DNA from: Chrysophaeum taylorii
Taxonomy: Eukaryota; Sar; Pelagophyceae; Pelagomonadales; Pelagomonadaceae
Assembly (NCBI GenBank): GCA_029834535.1
Contig: JAQMWT010000390.1
Coordinates: forward strand, 62,001 to 126,000
Length of the DNA: 64,000 bases
Direction of reading: 5' to 3'
Numbering within the stretch: position 1 is the stretch's first letter; the number at the start of each line of letters is the position of its first letter. Of the stretch, positions 60,098-64,000 are shown piece after piece. The notes under the pieces are model-generated. The model searched no databases. It was not told where the DNA came from and saw only the letters and a program-made list of their open reading frames with translations. The translations under genes and the position numbers were made by a program.

Positions 60098-61320
60098 TTG
60101 TCCCAGAAGTCGTGCCAGCGGAGGAGGCACTTGACGGGAAGGTGGTCGGAGAGGGTGGTCGGGACGGCGGCGTAGACGGGGGCATCGATGGCGGGGGCGT
60201 GGTCGGCGAAGGATATCAAGGCGGCGGCGTCGTCGTCGTCGTCATCGTCACACGCGTCGTCGTAGTTGGTACCGAGGAGCGACGCCAAATAGCGCGGCGG
60301 CGGCGTCACGAGCTGCGCGTTTCCGCGGTACAAATAGTCGTTGCGCGTGCGCCACAAGACCCGATCGCACCAGGCCGGGCGGCGGGATTTGGTATAGGTG
60401 AGGCGCGGGGTGTTTTTAATGAGCTTGTAGGTCGGCGGGAAGCGGATGGGAGCTTCGCGAAAACCCTCGAAAGCGTCGCCCTGCTTCATAGCTCTCTTAA
60501 GCTGGCAGCAACTGTCGACGACGTGCTGGTAGTCCTTGGACTCGAGCGCGGCCTCCAACTCGGCGTCGAGGCCTCGATACTCGGGAGAGGCCGGGGTCAC
60601 GCCCCCCACGAGGGGGTTATAGTTCGACCCGCCGCGCTCGACGTCGTCCAGGCGGTAGTTCAGGTCGCCCATCCATATCAATAACGAATGATCCAGGAGG
60701 CGGGCCTCGACGGGTCCCGTGGGCATCGACTCCCCGCACAAAAAATCCCCGCACGTGCAGAACTCGTGCTTGGGCTTGAGGCGCACCTCCGTCGTTTCGG
60801 CGCCGAAGACCCACGTCTCGTTCGTAAGGTGCCGGTAATTCGCGTTCCGGGCGTGGCACTGGTCCTGGTCCGCGGCGAAGTGCGAGTGCACGACGCAGAG
60901 GGTCGCGCCGCGCTCGAACTCGAGGCGCGCAGCGACAGCACCCTTGTTCGGGAGTCCGCCAAACCCGAGCCGATGCGTCGCCGTGAGAGCGCGCGACGCC
61001 AGTTCCTGGTCGCGCAGCGAGAACACGAAGAGCGCGAGCCCGCACAGTCCGTCCTCGCACATCAGCTCGTACTCGGACAGGTGACTCCGCAGCACGTGCC
61101 GCCACGCCTGGAGTCGCGCGGCCCGCTCGTGCGACATTGGCACAACCGACTCGCGGACAACGCGTATGGCGCTCAGCTCGATCATCTCGCACAGCCCCAC
61201 GAATATCAGGTCCGACCCCTTGTCGATCCACCGCCTGATCACGTCCAAGCCCGGCGCGTCGATTCCCCCCACGTTCCACGTGCAGCAGCTTATGCTGAGC
61301 GCTGCGTCGTCGATCAACAT
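60094..61320 (-). CDS. Inositol polyphosphate 5-phosphatase (IPPc family)
   Basis: 408 codons, ATG at 61320. It removes the 5-phosphate from phosphoinositides or inositol phosphates. All core motifs are present: TWNVGG (14-19), the metal-binding Glu in GLCEM (45), NKGAVAARL (125-133), HSHFAADQD (145-153), the signature WMGDLNYRL (216-224), PAWCDRVLW (315-323) and SDHLPV (391-396). It is a bare catalytic domain with no SH2, SAC or Rho-GAP part. A poly-Asp insertion at 358-364 lies between the last two motifs. No signal or lipid anchor (CaaX) at the C-terminus, so probably cytosolic. Confidence 0.92.
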   Translation of the reverse strand: MLIDDAALSISCCTWNVGGIDAPGLDVIRRWIDKGSDLIFVGLCEMIELSAIRVVRESVVPMSHERAARLQAWRHVLRSHLSEYELMCEDGLCGLALFVFSLRDQELASRALTATHRLGFGGLPNKGAVAARLEFERGATLCVVHSHFAADQDQCHARNANYRHLTNETWVFGAETTEVRLKPKHEFCTCGDFLCGESMPTGPVEARLLDHSLLIWMGDLNYRLDDVERGGSNYNPLVGGVTPASPEYRGLDAELEAALESKDYQHVVDSCCQLKRAMKQGDAFEGFREAPIRFPPTYKLIKNTPRLTYTKSRRPAWCDRVLWRTRNDYLYRGNAQLVTPPPRYLASLLGTNYDDACDDDDDDDAAALISFADHAPAIDAPVYAAVPTTLSDHLPVKCLLRWHDFWDN

Positions 61321-62100
61321 CTTGCTGGACTTTTTTCTGCTGCTACTACGTACCTAGAGTGCTTTTTTGCTCAGGGAAACGTGCACTTCTCTCAATAATT
61401 CAGAACATCCACGTTGCTTTTCGATTAGATTACTCGGGGAACACGCCTTAACGGTTGCTTTTTGGGCAAACGCTCTTTAAACAACCAACCAACACGCAGT
61501 AGTGTGTACTTGTTGTCCGTTATACTTTCTCATCATCTCGTCAACGCGGCGGCGACCAGTAATTGCATCGAACGGCACTCAAAAATATTAAGAATGCCGT
61601 TGTGCTCGAAGAAGAAGGTGGTGCCGCCGCCTCCATGACTCTCCAAGTTGGAACTTATTAGAACTCGAAGAAAGAAAGAAAAACAAGCAGGCTCTCGTCG
61701 TCGTGCGAGATGCACCGGCCCCAAAGCAAGATAGATTCCCGTAATTTTCGACACGACCACCCTCGCTGTAAGACGATGTCGGTTCGGTAGAATAGCAGCA
61801 GACTATCTGCCTCTCTAGGGTCTTCTTGGTTTTCGAGGCTGTCTCTGTCTTTTTCTTCGGAAACTACTCTGGCACGCACCGCACTCTCCATTTTACTCTT
61901 GATATCAATCATCATTAAAGGCACCACCACCACCACCACAAAACGCGTCGTCAACTCTAGAAGGCGGGGTGACACTCGCGCGACTTCGCACTTTTCATCA
62001 TTTCCCCATTTGCGTGTAGGTGCTATATATGGCAGCACGAATAGTAGGTACTAAGACAACCACACGAGAGAGACGCAGCTGCTCTATTTCTCATTGATTG
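61321..62100. other. Intergenic region upstream of the IPPc gene
   Basis: No supported gene. AT-rich, with ACC and AAAG runs. Presumably holds the IPPc promoter. Confidence 0.6.
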
Positions 62101-62102
62101 GG

Positions 62103-62120
62103 TGGTGTTTAGAAACACCA
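62103..62120 (-). ncRNA. Histone-type 3' stem-loop of H2A mRNA
   Basis: On the minus strand: TGGTGTT-TCTA-AACACCA. The 6-bp core stem GGTGTT/AACACC with a 4-base loop matches the geometry of the histone mRNA stem-loop (two G-C pairs at the base, U-A closing the loop). It lies 24 nt after the H2A stop codon. Confidence 0.75.
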
Positions 62121-62144
62121 GTGTGTGTTGTGGAATGATCGTGC

Positions 62145-62549
62145 TCAAGAGGAGGTGGCCTTGGACTTGGATTTTTTGGGGAGGAGAACGGCGTGGATGT
62201 TGGGGAGGACACCGCCCGAGGCGATCGTCACGCCGCCGAGGAGCTTGTTGAGTTCCTCGTCATTGCGCACGGCGAGCTGGAGGTGTCGCGGGATAATGCG
62301 CGACTTCTTGTTGTCGCGCGCCGCGTTGCCCGCGAGCTCGAGGATCTCGGCACAGAGGTACTCGAGGACGGCGGCGAGGTAGACCGGCGCGCCGGCGCCG
62401 ATGCGCGTCGCGTACTTTCCTTGCTTGAGATAGCGGCCGACACGACCCACGGGAAACTGAAGCCCCGCCTTGGTAGACTTTGTGGTCGACTTGCCGGTGC
62501 CCGTGCCGGTCTTGCCCTTGCCGCGTCCGCCCTTGCCTTTGCCCGACAT
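62145..62549 (-). CDS. H2A: Histone H2A
   Basis: 134 codons from the ATG at 62549 (MSGKGKGG...). The upstream in-frame extension is 5' leader. The core is typical H2[73 protein letters not shown] and [15 protein letters not shown]. The tail KSKSKATSS lacks the SQ(E/D)-phi motif of H2A.X, so it is a canonical replication-dependent type, in agreement with the stem-loop downstream. The N-terminal tail has extra [11 protein letters not shown] repeats. It packages DNA in nucleosomes as a dimer with H2B. Confidence 0.97.
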   Translation of the reverse strand: MSGKGKGGRGKGKTGTGTGKSTTKSTKAGLQFPVGRVGRYLKQGKYATRIGAGAPVYLAAVLEYLCAEILELAGNAARDNKKSRIIPRHLQLAVRNDEELNKLLGGVTIASGGVLPNIHAVLLPKKSKSKATSS

Positions 62550-63888
62550 GATGATGATTTGCTGTTCTTTCGTTCCGGAGGAGATCTGCGAGAGAATGAG
62601 CGTGTCGGGTAAACACCACCAAGCTGGGCGACAAACACTAGAGAACAAACAAACGACTTCGTGGCGTCAGGACGCACCTCGTTTGTGATTTTGGGCGGTT
62701 TGACTTGTTGGGAAGGAAAGGGTTTGACAATGCGCGATCTGGCGCGTGCTTGCGGAGCGCAGCGCGCCGCAATTAGTAGGGTAAGGCTCGATTTTGATGC
62801 GGCGAATGTTCTCATTGATTCGAAGAGTTGAGAATTGCAAGCCCCGCCTCGCGGATCGCTTTCTTCGGAATATCACCGAGTCGCTGCTGAGCAGTGCCGG
62901 TTGTTGACCACTGTTACGACCGGGACAGCGGCGTACGTCGTCGTCATCCATGGCTCGGATATAAATTGTCTTGACGGCGTTGAATCTCGGCGGCCTTGAT
63001 CCGAAGGAGGGGGAACGGCGTAGACAGGTGTGAGGTCGAGCGGACATCTCCAGACAAGCTGCCGGAGGTCTCGCCATCCCGCCCTCGGGCTGATCCCGCG
63101 GACATTCTAGAAGAAAGGACTGGTGGAGGTGAGATCGCTACTGCTCTAGGAACTAACTACCATTGTCCAAAAGTGGAATCGGTGCTTTTCTCAAAAGCCA
63201 AAGTTCTAAACGAAATCATAGTCGGCCCGATATTGACAAGTTTCTTTGCCGACAGTTTCCTCCTGCCTGGCGTGTTAGAAAACAACGCACGGACCTCTAG
63301 ATATATCGCAAACCCCCAAAACGACAAGCGCTTTGCGTTCGCCTGTCGGAGGACGGCGCAGGGCATTCAGAGTAGCTGTTTACCACTTGGACCGTGGTGC
63401 CAGCTTTTGCGATGTCCTCGACTACATAATTATGTTGGAAAGCACGACCGCCTCGCATTTGACGGCGCTCACTCGCGATTCTACTGCAACGCGGCCGCTG
63501 CTTTGACATGCCTTGCCGTCTTCGTTTCGTCTGTTTTAGTTCAGCCGTCCGCCACGATATTATCCCAGGACGCAACGCCGCACGACCCGTGTGCTCCACC
63601 GGCATGGCGTTTTGTGGGTAATGGCATTGTCGTTTTCAAATTCCGAACATGGGTGGTATGCGCGTCGCTAATGCCAGATCGGCGCTGCTGTGATTCGATC
63701 AACGGGGTCACGCGGTCGGCTCGCGTCCAACCTCCAGTATGTCCAAACCACCTAAACACCTGAGAGCCATACTCGACACACTCGTTGTTTGACAAAGGCC
63801 CACCGGCCGCTCGTCTCTACTACACCGACAGGGATCTTTACCAAAAGTACATCATAATCTCGCAGGTTGTGGTTTTCGTCTTCTTGGG
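62550..63888. other. Region between histone H2A and H3
   Basis: Contains the H2A promoter. Open frames (such as plus 62996-63763) begin without ATG and resemble no family. No gene supported. Confidence 0.5.
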
Positions 63889-63906
63889 TGGTGTTGAAAA
63901 ACACCA
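63889..63906 (-). ncRNA. Histone-type 3' stem-loop of H3 mRNA
   Basis: On the minus strand: TGGTGTT-TTTC-AACACCA. Same stem as for H2A, with the loop UUUC that is classical for histone messages. It lies 44 nt after the H3 stop codon. Confidence 0.8.
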
Positions 63907-63950
63907 GTGGATGGGTTTTGTTTGTTGTCCCCGCTTGTCGGGAAGGTGCC

Positions 63951-64000
63951 TTAGGAGCGCTCGCCGCGGATGCGCCGGGCGAGCTGGATGTCCTTGGGCA
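63951..64000 (-). CDS. H3: Histone H3, last codons only (partial at window edge)
   Basis: The minus strand from the window end reads PKDIQLARRIRGERS followed by TAA at 63953-63951. This is the C-terminus of histone H3 (usual ending MPKDIQLARRIRGERA), here with Ser as the last residue. The remaining part lies beyond the window. It is on the same strand as H2A, 1.4 kb away, and shares the 3' stem-loop. Confidence 0.93.
   Translation of the reverse strand, partial: PKDIQLARRIRGERS

Noticed and set aside
62996-63763. 255-codon plus-strand frame
   Set aside because: Begins at a TTG, has no ATG until near its end, and no recognisable motif.

Overview
The window is nuclear DNA of a eukaryote, most likely a unicellular alga of the stramenopile type (a pelagophyte-like genome would fit; this is inferred from gene content and not proven). 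The evidence is long, mostly intronless genes of eukaryotic families (enolase, histones H2A and H3, prolyl 4-hydroxylase, IPPc phosphatase, a four-domain ion channel), one clear 52-bp GT-AG intron, many trinucleotide runs, GC-rich genes, and eukaryotic transposon families (hAT, Helitron, pogo-like, a retroelement). No bacterial operon or CRISPR array is visible.

Layout. 1-4.2 kb is transposon debris: the 3' part of a hAT element, nested 5'-truncated retroelement ends, and a Helitron helicase end. 4.2-12.3 kb is gene dense: a secreted or plastid small protein, a protein with two cyclic-nucleotide-binding-like domains, an M14 carboxypeptidase, a prolyl 4-hydroxylase, a GLG1-like Cys-rich membrane protein and enolase. 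12.3-14.3 kb has no supported gene. 14.3-21.2 kb holds four co-oriented genes: a CREST-like membrane protein, a laminin-IV-like protein, a 1006-codon unknown reading frame, and a type II membrane glycosyltransferase-like protein. 22.2-25.1 kb is a nearly complete hAT element with a broken transposase; it ends 32 bp before an NXD1-like carotenoid-associated gene. 26.1-34.7 kb encodes one giant four-repeat cyclic-nucleotide-gated-type cation channel, followed by a duplicated LtrA-type membrane protein.

39-49 kb is a graveyard of decayed genes (ankyrin-like, metzincin/LamG-like, lectin-like) with no intact gene recognised. 49.4-55.3 kb holds two related minus-strand genes. One carries 41 tandem 25-residue DUF4116-type repeats. 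The other is a short paralogue of its N-terminal module. A minisatellite related to the Helitron tail lies between them. 55.4-57.8 kb is a second Helitron end abutting a broken pogo-like transposon. 58.8-64 kb has an ankyrin protein and an inositol polyphosphate 5-phosphatase that converge with overlapping stop codons, then histone H2A and the last codons of histone H3. Each histone gene is followed by a matching 3' stem-loop.

Functional themes. Cyclic-nucleotide and phosphoinositide signalling recur (four-repeat channel, double cNBD protein, IPPc enzyme), as do secretory and cell-surface proteins (P4H, GLG1-like, laminin-IV-like, GT-like). The main points for follow-up are the four-repeat channel, in which repeat III has lost its K+-filter sequence but keeps the best cyclic-nucleotide cassette; the histone stem-loop pair; the shared N-terminal module of the DUF4116 pair; and the large reading frame with no ATG for its first 286 codons.
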